From contig JAPOYS010000129.1 in the NCBI GenBank assembly GCA_026706455.1, positions 24,425 to 88,424 on the forward strand: 64,000 nucleotides of DNA, given 5' to 3'. Position 1 is the first letter of the stretch; each line of letters starts with the position of its first letter. Both the position numbers and the translations under genes were made by a program. This stretch comes from Chloroflexota bacterium (GTDB taxonomy: Bacteria > Chloroflexota > Anaerolineae > Aggregatilineales > Phototrophicaceae). Under the pieces are notes generated by a model that worked only from the letters and a program-made list of their open reading frames with translations, ran no database searches and had not been told where the DNA came from. Of the stretch, positions 11,691 through 21,582 are shown in pieces.

Positions 11691-12244
11691 TCTCCTTCGG
11701 CCAGGCGCCAGACCGCCGGCGTATCGTAGGCTTCATCCCAAGTAGTCGGGTGCGGAATGAGAGCCAGATACAGCGCGCCGGCGCAAGCGGCGCTCGGCTT
11801 CAGCAATGTATTCAAGAATCGATCCTGGGCCCGCCTGTCCTGGCACGCGACCAGCAGCTTGCCGTCCGCGGCGCCGCAGATGAGACGATTGATCGCGTAA
11901 AGCGCGGGCTTCCATTCGCGTGAAAAGTCGACCTCGATTTGCCAAAGCGCCTTGGCGACGTAGCGAAAGCTCTCCGACTTGCGCGCGTCCGTCACCCCCT
12001 CGCCGATGCGGCAAACGGCAATATCGTACAGCAACTGATTCGACCCGAAGTCGGGCTGATTGCCGCGCTGCGAAGAAGCGAAGATACGATGCTCGCCGTC
12101 ATCAAAGTTGATCTGCAACTGATCGATCAGGCGCCTGACGAAGGCGCGCTCACGGGCGCGGGTCAAGGAGCTGGCGGATGTGCCCATGACCAGCGCTTTG
12201 ATCGCCGCGTTGAAGCTGGCGTCCATGAGACCGCTGATATCCAT
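11672..12244 (-). CDS. Hypothetical protein, 190 aa
   Basis: ORF overlapping the start of the downstream ORF (10656-11690) by 19 nt; same strand, probable operon. Confidence 0.55.
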   Translation of the reverse strand: MDISGLMDASFNAAIKALVMGTSASSLTRARERAFVRRLIDQLQINFDDGEHRIFASSQRGNQPDFGSNQLLYDIAVCRIGEGVTDARKSESFRYVAKALWQIEVDFSREWKPALYAINRLICGAADGKLLVACQDRRAQDRFLNTLLKPSAACAGALYLALIPHPTTWDEAYDTPAVWRLAEGEWERQR

Positions 12245-12411
12245 AAGACAATTATACTATTGTCGATTCGCGGGAACTGTCGCGGGGACTGTGATTGGAG
12301 AGCAGCCGGGAATCGTCTCATGATGATCCCATGTCGCTGCTAGCAGGGCGAAGCCGCCACTATGACGAGCCGCGACAATGAAGCGGACGCTGGGGTGATA
12401 TACTACGTTCA

Positions 12412-13119
12412 GTGAGATGGAGTGGATCTTATGAAAGGGCAAACTTGAAAAGTGTAGCGCCCGAAGTGTATTCGGCGCTGCCAAGCCTGGCGCGGCCGGC
12501 GGCGTATATCTGTGTGCTTCGCGATGTCGACAGCGACAGATATCGGATTGAGGCAACGTCTCAGCCGAAATCGTTGGTTGACAGGGTGTTGGCTGAGCAG
12601 CGGCGCGAATTTGGCTTGGAACTGCTTTCCATTGTGGAAACGGAAGATATCAATGTCAGCGAAGCGCGTCTGTTTGAGCGCCACCACGCTAGGCTGGGCG
12701 CGGCATGGCTGGCGCTCGACGACTACCAATTGCGCGAGCTGCAAAAATCCGACTTGCAGGTTTACGCCCACCACAGCCGCTATATTCGCCCCGAGCAACG
12801 GCGGCGGGGCATGACCGCCGTCAACGGTGAAGCTCAGCGGGCAATGGACAGGCCTGGGCGGCGAAGCTCAATGCTCAAGTCAGACCATCGACCGTCGCTG
12901 CGCTGGCATACTTATGGCGCGAGCGCGCTCAGACGCAATCGGAGCGGCCAAGCGGATCGGGTCGAAGGCAATCGCCTCAGCTTGCGAGAGACCATCGACA
13001 ACGCTTTGACCGATCTCTGGCACAATCATCCTTGGAAATGCCTGCTCGTCCTTGCGCTGATTCTACTGTTCCTGCTGGCGACCGTTGATTGGTCTTGCAG
13101 CCCGCGCTTTGGCTGCTAG
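12412..13119 (+). CDS. Degenerate GIY-YIG (T5orf172/Mug113-like) domain protein with C-terminal TM
   Basis: AAYICVLRDVDSDRYRIEATSQPKSLVDRVL...ELLSIVETEDINVSEARLFERHHARLGAAWLALDDYQLREL; C-terminal CLLVLALILLFLLATVDW. Confidence 0.6.
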   Translation: MRWSGSYERANLKSVAPEVYSALPSLARPAAYICVLRDVDSDRYRIEATSQPKSLVDRVLAEQRREFGLELLSIVETEDINVSEARLFERHHARLGAAWLALDDYQLRELQKSDLQVYAHHSRYIRPEQRRRGMTAVNGEAQRAMDRPGRRSSMLKSDHRPSLRWHTYGASALRRNRSGQADRVEGNRLSLRETIDNALTDLWHNHPWKCLLVLALILLFLLATVDWSCSPRFGC

Positions 13120-13301
13120 ACCTCTCGATATGCGAAGCGCTGTGTGAACCAGTGGCAGACGCGCTACGAAACGCTGAGCGCCTCCTGCCCGGGCGCGCCG
13201 GGCAGAACTGAGTGGCGCGAAAGCGGAGGAACTGCCGAAGCCTTGCCAGTACCCGAAGGTGTTACAATCGGGCTGCGCGTTGAGGTCAGCCGGAGGAGAG
13301 C

Positions 13302-14729
13302 TTGCAGAACAAGAGCGGCCTGAGGCGGATCGCGGCCGATCGCGTGACGAGCCTGCCATGGCTGCCGCCGCCGGCCGGTTACATCATCCTCATCCAGGAT
13401 GTCGCCTATGGCAACCGCTACAAAATCGCCCGCCATCAGCGGCTCGACCGCAACCTGATTCGGCGTGGCGCCGATTTCCCCTTTGAAACCAAGGTTGTGC
13501 GGATTCTGGAAGCAGACAACGCGGCCGAGGCGGAGCGAGAGCTGCATGATGAACTCGCCCCGGGCGCGCCAGCGGGCGACTGGTTCGATCTTCAGCGCTA
13601 TCCGCCCGCCAAGCCAAGACCCGCGCCACAATTGGGTATGGTGTCATTGCGTGATTTGGCCCGCAACGACGGCGTAGCCGAGTCGCTGCTGCAGGGCTCG
13701 GAGATAGTCGACGCTACATCCCGTGCCTCTGAGCCGCAGAGGCGCGCAACGAGCGACGCGCGCGCGCTCAGTCGCCGCCGGCCGCGGGCGCTGCGCTGGG
13801 CTCTTCTCTTGATGTTGCTCGTCATTGCTGGCGTTCTCGCCGCCGCACACTCGAGCGATTTCCGAAATATCATTGATTCCATTCTGGATCCATCGCTGCC
13901 GGGGGCGAGTTCGCGTCGCGCAGTGTCGCCTACGACGAAGCCTGACGACGCCGGTCCGCGTTCCGCCCCGCCAGCAACGCGGATAACGCTGTCGCAGCCG
14001 AAGCTCCTGCTGGCTGGGAGAACTGAGACGTCCATCCGCATCAACTGGCACAGAATGCCCCAGGCGCTTAGCTACCAATTCGGCTACAGCGTCAATGGCG
14101 GCGCGTATTCGGCTTGGAAGTCCGTCAATCGATTTACACATAAGATAGCGGGCTTGTCGCCTGGCGACCGTGTGATATTTCGTCTGCGCGCCCGGCGGGA
14201 TGGCCTATATTCTCCACTTGCGCAGATCTCCGCGCGGACCTTGCCCGCGCCTTCGCCGACGCCGATTTCGCCCACAGCCACAGCTACCGCGACCAATCCG
14301 CCGCCGCTCAGCGAGCCAAGGTCCGAGCCTTCGCCGACGGCAACACCAACTGACACCCCCGCGCCATCGGCGACTCCCCTCCCGCCGACAGCCGCATCAA
14401 CCGCGACCCGGCCGCCGCCGACTGCCACACCGACCGCAACCGAAACCGCCATACTGACTGCGACTGACACGCCAGCGCCAACCGCTACCGCGACACTCGC
14501 GCCCGCGGTCAAATACGTCGTGGAGACGGTCGACAATCTGAACGCCAACGTTCGCGCTTGCCCCAGCACGACCTGTGACATCGTCGCGAGATACGCGCCG
14601 GGAACCGAAGTCGATGTCGTTGGCGAGGCGACAGGCGAAACCGTCTACGGGACCGATGTCTGGCTTGAGATCCGCCTGAATGATGGCAGCGCCTATATTC
14701 ACAGCGAGTTGGTCGCTGAGGCGGAGTGA
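13302..14729 (+). CDS. GIY-YIG-like domain - TM - Fn3-like - Pro/Thr-rich linker - SH3b protein
   Basis: AGYIILIQDVAYGNRYKIARHQRLDRNLIRR...VVRILEADNAAEAERELHDELAPGAPAGDWFDL; TM LRWALLLMLLVIAGVLAAA; Fn3-like IRINWHRMPQALSYQFGYSVNGGAYSAWKSV...RLRARRDGLYS; SH3b LNANVRACPSTTCDIVARYAPGTEVDVVGE; TTG start preceded by GGAGGAGA. Confidence 0.7.
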   Translation: MQNKSGLRRIAADRVTSLPWLPPPAGYIILIQDVAYGNRYKIARHQRLDRNLIRRGADFPFETKVVRILEADNAAEAERELHDELAPGAPAGDWFDLQRYPPAKPRPAPQLGMVSLRDLARNDGVAESLLQGSEIVDATSRASEPQRRATSDARALSRRRPRALRWALLLMLLVIAGVLAAAHSSDFRNIIDSILDPSLPGASSRRAVSPTTKPDDAGPRSAPPATRITLSQPKLLLAGRTETSIRINWHRMPQALSYQFGYSVNGGAYSAWKSVNRFTHKIAGLSPGDRVIFRLRARRDGLYSPLAQISARTLPAPSPTPISPTATATATNPPPLSEPRSEPSPTATPTDTPAPSATPLPPTAASTATRPPPTATPTATETAILTATDTPAPTATATLAPAVKYVVETVDNLNANVRACPSTTCDIVARYAPGTEVDVVGEATGETVYGTDVWLEIRLNDGSAYIHSELVAEAE

Positions 14730-14773
14730 AAAGTAAGGGTCAAGCCTTTTACTTCCCTCTGCGCGCTCGGTAG

Positions 14774-15541
14774 TTAAACATCCAGCGTCAAGCTGATCGG
14801 GCAGTGGTCGCTGCCCATTACATCGGCGTGGATCTCGGCTGTGACCATTTTGTCCAGCAGATCCGGCGATATGAAGAAATAGTCGATGCGCCAGCCGACA
14901 TTCTTGGCGCGCGCGCCGCTGCGCAGCGACCACCAGGAATAGGCGCCTTCCCGCTCCGGGTTGAGGTGTCGATAGCTGTCGATGTAGCCCTGCTCGACGA
15001 CCTTGTCCATCCAGTCGCGCTCCTCGCGCAGGAAGCCCGAGTATTTGGAATTCGGCTTGGGATGCGTCAGGTCGATCTCGTTATGCGCTGTGTTGATGTC
15101 GCCGCAGAAAGCCACCGACTTGCCCGCCGCCCGCAAGCCATTGGCATAATCGAGAAAGGCTTCTTTGTATTCCATCTTGAAGCGCAGGCGCTCCTCACTG
15201 CCCTTGCCGTTGGGCAGGTAGGTGCTCATCAGCGTGAAGTCGCCGTAGTCAGCGATGATGGTGCGCCCTTCGCTGTCGAATTTCTCAATGCCGAGCCCGA
15301 GTTTGACCTCTTGTGGTTCCGTCTTGCTGAACAAGCCGACGCCGCTGTAGCCCTTGCGTTCAGCGCTGACCCACCAGGCGTGATAACCGTCGGGCTGGCG
15401 CAATTCGGGATCCAACTGCTCCGGATGCGCCTTGGTCTCCTGAATCGTGAGAACGTCCGGCTTCTCGGCATGGAGCCAGTCGAGAAAGCCCTTTCTCTGC
15501 GCGGCGCGAATGCCGTTGACATTCCAAGAGTAGAGTCTCAT
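14774..15541 (-). CDS. xth: Exodeoxyribonuclease III
   Basis: MRLYSWNVNGIRAAQRKGFLDWL...LTIQETKAHPEQL...RIDYFFISPDL...GSDHCPISLTL. Confidence 0.95.
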   Translation of the reverse strand: MRLYSWNVNGIRAAQRKGFLDWLHAEKPDVLTIQETKAHPEQLDPELRQPDGYHAWWVSAERKGYSGVGLFSKTEPQEVKLGLGIEKFDSEGRTIIADYGDFTLMSTYLPNGKGSEERLRFKMEYKEAFLDYANGLRAAGKSVAFCGDINTAHNEIDLTHPKPNSKYSGFLREERDWMDKVVEQGYIDSYRHLNPEREGAYSWWSLRSGARAKNVGWRIDYFFISPDLLDKMVTAEIHADVMGSDHCPISLTLDV

Positions 15542-15694
15542 AGGTTTCTCCGCTTTCGCTACAATCTCTCATCACAATTATAGAACGCTGGCAAGCGCGG
15601 GATAAGGCGCAATCTTTCCGTAGATCCCGTCTATCCCAAGTAAGTGGGAGTGCGCTACTCTTGAAGCGCGTCAAACGATTATGGACGAAGCGAC

Positions 15695-16924
15695 ATGCTC
15701 AGGATTAACGAAAGCCGGCTGCTCAATGACATCGCAGAACTGGCGCGCATCGGCGCTACGGGCGATGGAGGCGTTTCTCGCCCGGCGCTGACGCCCGCCG
15801 ATCTGGAAGCGCGCGCTTGGTTTCGGCGGAAGATTGCCGAGGCTGGGCTCGACTACGCCATGGACGGCGCCGGCAATCAGTCGGCGATCCTGCGCAGCGA
15901 TCCGCCAAGCGAGAAGCGAATCTTGGCCGGCTCGCATCTGGACAGCGTGCCCAACGGCGGGCGCTATGACGGAGCGCTTGGCGTGCTGGCCGCGCTGGAG
16001 GCTTTGCGAACGCTCAAGGAGAATGACATAGCGCCGGCGCTGACCTTGGAGGCGGTCAACTTCACGGACGAAGAAAGCGCCATCATGGGCTTGATGGGCA
16101 GCAAGGCGCTGGTCGGCCAATTGACGGCGGCTGATTTTGAGCGCAGCCGGCTGGAAGCAGACGAGCTGGATCGCCGCTTTGCCGCCGCCGGCATCAGCCG
16201 CAAGTCCATGTTGCGCGCGGCGCGCGACGATGTGCTGGCTTGGGTCGAGCTGCATATTGAACAGGGAATGCGACTGGAATCAGCCGTCCTTGACATCGGC
16301 GTCGTCGACGCCATCGTCGGCATACGTTCGCTGCATGTGACCTTCCGCGGCGAGGCGGCGCACGCGGGCACGAAGCCCATGCATCTAAGGCGGGACGCGC
16401 TTTGGGGCGCGGCCCAGTTTGTCCTGCGCGCCAGACAGCATGTGATGGCGAACTACAGCCCGGGCGTCTGCAACGTTGGCCTGATCAGCGCCAGACCAGG
16501 CGCCTTCAATATCGTGCCGGCCGAAGTGTATTGCGCGCTGGAATTCCGACACGGCTCCGACGACGAGATGGATCGAATGCAGGCTGACTTGACGCGCCTG
16601 ATGAATGAGTGCGCGCTGGAATTCGACCTGAGCGTCTCCTACGAGGAGACGCCAGCCGTGATTCCGGCCGGCATGAACGAACAGGTAATGCGCGCAATTG
16701 AGCGTGGCGCGGATTCCCTTGGACTGTCGCATGAGCGAATGCTCAGTTTCGCCGGGCACGACACGCAGAACATGGCGTCGATCGCGCCCGCGGCCATGTA
16801 CTTCGTGCCGTCGGTCGCCGGCATCAGCCACAATCCCAAGGAATTCACGCGCGAGGCCGACTGCGTCAAGGGCGCCAATCTGATGCTGCATACGCTCTTG
16901 GAGCTGACCAAGGAATTCGGCTAA
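15695..16924 (+). CDS. Zn-dependent hydrolase, N-carbamoyl-L-amino-acid hydrolase/allantoate amidohydrolase family
   Basis: GSHLDSVPNGGRYDGALGVLAALEALRTL, FTDEESAIMGLMGSKALVG, GEAAHAGTKPMHLRRDAL, AGHDTQNMA. Confidence 0.92.
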   Translation: MLRINESRLLNDIAELARIGATGDGGVSRPALTPADLEARAWFRRKIAEAGLDYAMDGAGNQSAILRSDPPSEKRILAGSHLDSVPNGGRYDGALGVLAALEALRTLKENDIAPALTLEAVNFTDEESAIMGLMGSKALVGQLTAADFERSRLEADELDRRFAAAGISRKSMLRAARDDVLAWVELHIEQGMRLESAVLDIGVVDAIVGIRSLHVTFRGEAAHAGTKPMHLRRDALWGAAQFVLRARQHVMANYSPGVCNVGLISARPGAFNIVPAEVYCALEFRHGSDDEMDRMQADLTRLMNECALEFDLSVSYEETPAVIPAGMNEQVMRAIERGADSLGLSHERMLSFAGHDTQNMASIAPAAMYFVPSVAGISHNPKEFTREADCVKGANLMLHTLLELTKEFG

Positions 16925-19359
16925 GCGCCGGTCGGAACCCAGACGTTCTTGACTTGAATCGACTCGCGGAGAAACTCAGCGCCGGCGCCTTGCGCGGGGT
17001 CGCGCCAATCGCGTTGAATGCCATAATTGACCCAGGTCCGTTTCAGGTTGTGGATCGAGCGCGCTTCGACTTGGCGGCTGCCCTCCGCGTCACCAAAGTA
17101 CCATAGGCTGTCGACATCGTCATGCTCAACCAGCGTCTTCACCAGATGGTCGCGCTCGCCCGTGATGATGTTGACGACGCCGGCCGGCAAGTCGGATGTA
17201 TCCAGGATTTGGTAGAGATCCGTAGCGCTGAGCGGGCGCGGCGGCGACGGAATACAGACGACGGTGTTGCCGCGCGCGATGGCCGGCGCCACGAGCGAGA
17301 CGAAAGCCAGCAGCGGGTACTCGTCGGGGCAGGCGATGCCAACGACGCCGACCGGCTCGTGCAGCGCGGCGACCAAGCCCCGCATGGTCGTTTCCTGGAC
17401 GCGGCCGCCAGACTTGTCGGCCATTGCCGCCCAGTGAAACAGCCGCTCGATCGAGGCCGCCACTTCCGACTGCGCGTCATCTGCCGGGTCGTCCGTCATG
17501 GCGGCGATGCGCGCGGCGAACTCGTCGGCTCTTGCCGACAGGTTCTCGGCGATGTAGTACAGGATCTGCGCTCGATTATGCGGCGCGTAAGTTGCCCAGT
17601 TCTTGGCTTTATGCGCCGCTTCCACGGCGTCGCGCGCGTCTTTGCGATTGCCGTCGCCTGCCTGCCCGACCAGCGCGCCGGCTGGCGAAATGACCGGACG
17701 CGTATAATTGCCGTCCGGACGCTTCTGGACGCCGCCGATGTAAAGCTTCGCCGTTCGGTCCAGGCTATCCGACGGGCTGCGGCGAGCGTTTAGTTGAAGC
17801 GGGGCCGGTGGCGTATGCCTGCCCCAGTCGCTCGGCGGCTCGCCCAATTGGGGACTCGGCCGTTCCAGCCAGCGGGGACGCAGGTAGGCGTACAAGCCTT
17901 CTTCGCCGCCCTCGCGCCCGAAGCCGCTTTCGCGATATCCGCCGAAGCCGGAGGCCGCGTCAAACAAGTTTGTGCTGTTGATCCAGATGCTGCCCGCCTT
18001 GGTCTGCCGCGCCGTCTCCAGCGCCAGGCTGATGTTCTCGCTCCAGATGGAGGCCGCCAGCCCGTAGCGCGTGTTGTTCGCCAGCTCAACCGCTTCGGCC
18101 GGACTGCGAAAGCTCATCGCCACCAGGACGGGACCGAATATCTCTTGCTGGGCGACGGCGGCTGATGCCTCCAGATTGCTGAGCAGCGTCGGCGGATAAA
18201 AGCAGCCGCCCTCTGAAATCGGGGGCAGGTTGAGTTCGGGTTGATAGACATCGGCGCCCTCGCTGATGCCGCGCTGCACCCACTTGTCGATCGCTTCGTA
18301 TTGGACCGGGTCAATCAGCGAGCCGATGTCAATGCCCTTGTCCAGCGCGTCGCCGATGCGCAGGCGCGCCATCCGCCGCCTGAGGCGCGCGAGGAAGTCG
18401 TCGGCGATATTCTCCTGCAAGAGCAGCCGCGAGCCGGCGCAGCAGACTTCGCCCTGATTGAAGAATATGGCGTCGACGATGCCTTCAATGGCGCCGTCAA
18501 CGTCGGCGTCGTCGAAGACGACAAATGGCGACTTGCCGCCCAGCTCCAGCGTGAGAGCCGCGCCCGTGCCCGCCGTCGCCGCGCGGATGAGCCTCCCAAC
18601 CGCGGTCGAGCCGGTGAAGGCGATTTTATCGAGGTCGTGATGAGCCACCAGCGCCGCGCCCGTCTCGTCGCCGCCGGTCACGATGTTGACGACGCCCGGC
18701 GGTAAGCCCGCCTCGGCGATGATCTCGGCGAAGAGCAGAGCGGTCAGCGGCGTGTAGGGCGCCGGCTTGATGACAACCGTGTTGCCGGTCGCCAGCGCCG
18801 GCGCGATCTTCCAAGCCAGCATCAAGAGCGGGAAGTTCCAGGGGATCACGCCGCCGACAACGCCCAGCGATTGATAGTCGCCGAGTTCGCTTTCCGCCAA
18901 TTGCGCCCAGCCGGCGTGATAATAAAAGTGCCGGGCGACCAAGGGCACATCAATATCGCGCGATTCGCGGATCGGCTTGCCATTGTCGAGGCTCTCCACG
19001 ACCGCCAGCAGCCGGGCGTGCTTCTGAATGTTGCGGGCGATGGCGTAGAGATGACGCGCCCGTTGGTGCGGCCTCAGCGCTGACCAAGACTCGTAGGCGG
19101 CGCGCGCGGCTTTCACGGCGGCGTCGATGTCGGCGGCGGAGGCGTCGGCGGCTTGCGCCAGGGTCTCGCCGCGGGCTGGGTTGGAGACGTTGAAGTAGTG
19201 GCCATCGGCCGGCGCGGCCCAGGCGCCGTTGATGAAGAGGTCGAACTTGCGCTCGCGCGCGTCGAGCCAGGCTTGTGCGGCAGCGTCGGCTTCGGGCGCG
19301 GGTCCGTAGGGCAGGGTGTGGAAGAGTTGGGTTAGTTCGGGCATGAGGATGACCAACAT
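16921..19359 (-). CDS. Two-domain aldehyde dehydrogenase (ALDH16-like)
   Basis: N-terminal complete ALDH (LELGGKSPFVVFDDAD, FNQGEVCCAGSRLL) plus C-terminal partial ALDH domain (LYIGGVQKRPDG...PVGVVGIACPDEYPLLAFVSLVAPAIARGNTVV) with no second catalytic Cys motif. Confidence 0.9.
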   Translation of the reverse strand: MLVILMPELTQLFHTLPYGPAPEADAAAQAWLDARERKFDLFINGAWAAPADGHYFNVSNPARGETLAQAADASAADIDAAVKAARAAYESWSALRPHQRARHLYAIARNIQKHARLLAVVESLDNGKPIRESRDIDVPLVARHFYYHAGWAQLAESELGDYQSLGVVGGVIPWNFPLLMLAWKIAPALATGNTVVIKPAPYTPLTALLFAEIIAEAGLPPGVVNIVTGGDETGAALVAHHDLDKIAFTGSTAVGRLIRAATAGTGAALTLELGGKSPFVVFDDADVDGAIEGIVDAIFFNQGEVCCAGSRLLLQENIADDFLARLRRRMARLRIGDALDKGIDIGSLIDPVQYEAIDKWVQRGISEGADVYQPELNLPPISEGGCFYPPTLLSNLEASAAVAQQEIFGPVLVAMSFRSPAEAVELANNTRYGLAASIWSENISLALETARQTKAGSIWINSTNLFDAASGFGGYRESGFGREGGEEGLYAYLRPRWLERPSPQLGEPPSDWGRHTPPAPLQLNARRSPSDSLDRTAKLYIGGVQKRPDGNYTRPVISPAGALVGQAGDGNRKDARDAVEAAHKAKNWATYAPHNRAQILYYIAENLSARADEFAARIAAMTDDPADDAQSEVAASIERLFHWAAMADKSGGRVQETTMRGLVAALHEPVGVVGIACPDEYPLLAFVSLVAPAIARGNTVVCIPSPPRPLSATDLYQILDTSDLPAGVVNIITGERDHLVKTLVEHDDVDSLWYFGDAEGSRQVEARSIHNLKRTWVNYGIQRDWRDPAQGAGAEFLRESIQVKNVWVPTGA

Positions 19360-19528
19360 CTAGTGGATTGATAGCTTCGAATTTTAGCATAGAGCGTTGT
19401 TATCGCTGCTTAAAGTCGTGAGGGGGCGGCAAGTCCCGTCAATTTGACTCTGCCTGCGCGTCAAGTCTCATCGGAATTATTGGTCTGCGCCGTTGCAAGT
19501 CAATGCGGCTTCTGGCGGTGAATCCTCG

Positions 19529-20508
19529 CTACCGTAAGCCGAAAACGTCCGTAGCGAACTGTGCATAAACCAAAATGGCGGCGACTAGGATGAGGACGAC
19601 GGCAAGAAAATAGACAAGCATCCTTCTAGCGCGGAGTGTTTGCCGCGAATCTGTAAGCTGCATTTTCGACGGCTGCGTGTCTGGGCATACTTGTGTCGCC
19701 GGCTTGCTGAAGGCTGAATGCGCGCTCGGCGCCTGTTGAGCCGGCAACACTGCGGATTCACTGGATTGCCCATTCGCTGGGGCTTGGCGGGAGCGCGGCT
19801 GTTGCTTCGCCAAGTTTTTGATTTCTTGCAATTGTGACTCATCCAGTCGAAACCATTCCCAGTCCTTGTAAGGGCGCGTTCGGCAGGATTGAAATCGCTT
19901 GTGCAGAAAAGCCTCGGTTTCTTTCACCCGCTCGCTTTGCAGGATGTGAACATATTCCACATCGCCCGATGCCTTTTCCTCCAAATACTTGATGCGCTTG
20001 AGGGGATGACTCGTATACCCGATTTTGTAGTCTTCGGTGTAATGATCTTCAGGACATAAACGTAACCGCTCGGCAGTCGCTGTTTTGGCAAATGTTTATA
20101 GAAGCCGCCGGCAAAATATTTCAGATTCCAGCGTTCCAACTGTTCTGAGTCAACATCAATATGCCGCGAACAGTGCGCGGTGAATTGATCCAGGTCGCGC
20201 AATTGCGCGCTGTCCAAGCGGAACCAGCCACGGTGGTTGCGAATCCAGGACTTCTTATACCGTTGATGGAGCTGCTTCCTTAATCCAACCGCTTCGTCCG
20301 TCCTTAGTATGCGAACAAGCCTATATCGTTTCGCCGATTTGTTGCGCCAAAACTTTATGAGGGATTTGGGAAGATCGGCGCTCTCAATCAAGTGATTGCC
20401 GGTCTTCAAGTCATGGAGGATGCAGACGTAACCCCTCGGTTGCCGAAGACTAGGCAGTCTCTCGCAGCGATTGACAGGGATGCTCGATATCTTCCACCGC
20501 GTCTGCAA
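19529..20508 (-). pseudogene. Tandem GIY-YIG (T5orf172/Mug113-like) protein with C-terminal TM, split by a frameshift near 20030-20050
   Basis: ORF 19924-20508 carries PRGYVCILHDLKTGNHLIESADLPKSLI... and PSGYVYVLKIIT; the next frame continues EDYKIGYTSHPLKRIKYLEEKASGDVEYVHILQSERVKETEAFLHKRF...WEWFRLDESQL (ORF 19529-19984) then TM MLVYFLAVVLILVAAILVYAQ. Confidence 0.75.
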
Positions 20509-20694
20509 AGCGGTTCACCCTTCCATGACAGTAAAGCTAAATCAATATAGCGCAAGACTTGGCGCCTGTCTAGCTGAGCGCCGCCTGTTTAGTCTCCCGA
20601 TGCCAGCAGCCGGGGGTACGGCGCACTGTCCCTGTCGCCCCTTCTCTGCTACCCTCCCCACCTCACACCCACCCAATCCCAACAGGAGACCCCC

Positions 20695-21219
20695 ATGCCC
20701 AAGCAATACGCCCGCCCGCCCGCCATGACCATCGACCCCAAGAAGACCTACCGCGCCGTCATGCAAACCAGCAAGGGCGCGATCAACATTGACCTCTTCG
20801 CCGACCGCGCGCCGATCACCGTCAACAACTTCGTCTTCCTGGCGCGCGACGGCTTCTACGACGGCGTAATCTTCCACCGCGTTCTCGACGGCTTCATGGC
20901 GCAGGGCGGCGACCCCACCGGCAGCGGCCGCGGCGGACCCGGGTATCGCTGGGATGATGAGCCAGCGGCGCTATCGATCCCCCACGATGCGCCGGGCACC
21001 CTGAGCATGGCGAACGCCGGACCCAACACCAATGGCTCCCAGTTCTTCATCACCTTCGCGCCCACGCCGCATCTTAACGGCCGGCACGCCGTATTTGGGC
21101 GGGTCGCCGACGCGCCCAGCCTGGATGTGCTCAACGCGCTGCAAAGAATCGACCCGCAACGACCGAACGCGTCAGTCCTGGCCGACCAGATTACGCTGGT
21201 GTCGATCGAAGAATCGTAG
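20695..21219 (+). CDS. ppiA: Peptidyl-prolyl cis-trans isomerase (cyclophilin)
   Basis: [58 protein letters not shown]...[24 protein letters not shown]. Confidence 0.95.
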   Translation: MPKQYARPPAMTIDPKKTYRAVMQTSKGAINIDLFADRAPITVNNFVFLARDGFYDGVIFHRVLDGFMAQGGDPTGSGRGGPGYRWDDEPAALSIPHDAPGTLSMANAGPNTNGSQFFITFAPTPHLNGRHAVFGRVADAPSLDVLNALQRIDPQRPNASVLADQITLVSIEES

Positions 21220-21582
21220 CCCGGCCCAAGGCGGCCGCGAGCGGATACGCCGCCTTCCGCAGACCTAACAGCTCTCGCCGAGCGATGGCATGTCGTTCGC
21301 GTCATTGATGCGTGCGGGTTATCGCTTTGGCTCAGCCAATTGCCGCTGCCCCAGCCAAGCGCTGGGCGCGCGCAGTGTACGCTGGAGTAAACGAAACGCT
21401 TACATGCTTGCTAGCGCCGTGGTTCTGCCGCTCTTGCATTGTCGCCAATCTATTGGCAGCGTTGACAATTGTGGTAACATAGCCAGATATTCGCTGAAGC
21501 ATAAAACTTAAAATGCTAGGATTATTTGTTTCATAATTATGTCGGAGTCTGCGCAATACCTGCTTCATCGAAAGGTCTTGAG

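Noticed and set aside
14229-14510. Repetitive Pro/Thr-coding tract considered as a CRISPR or tandem repeat array
   Set aside because: No regular repeat/spacer structure; it encodes a Pro/Thr/Ala-rich linker between the Fn3-like and SH3b domains, with irregular periodicity.
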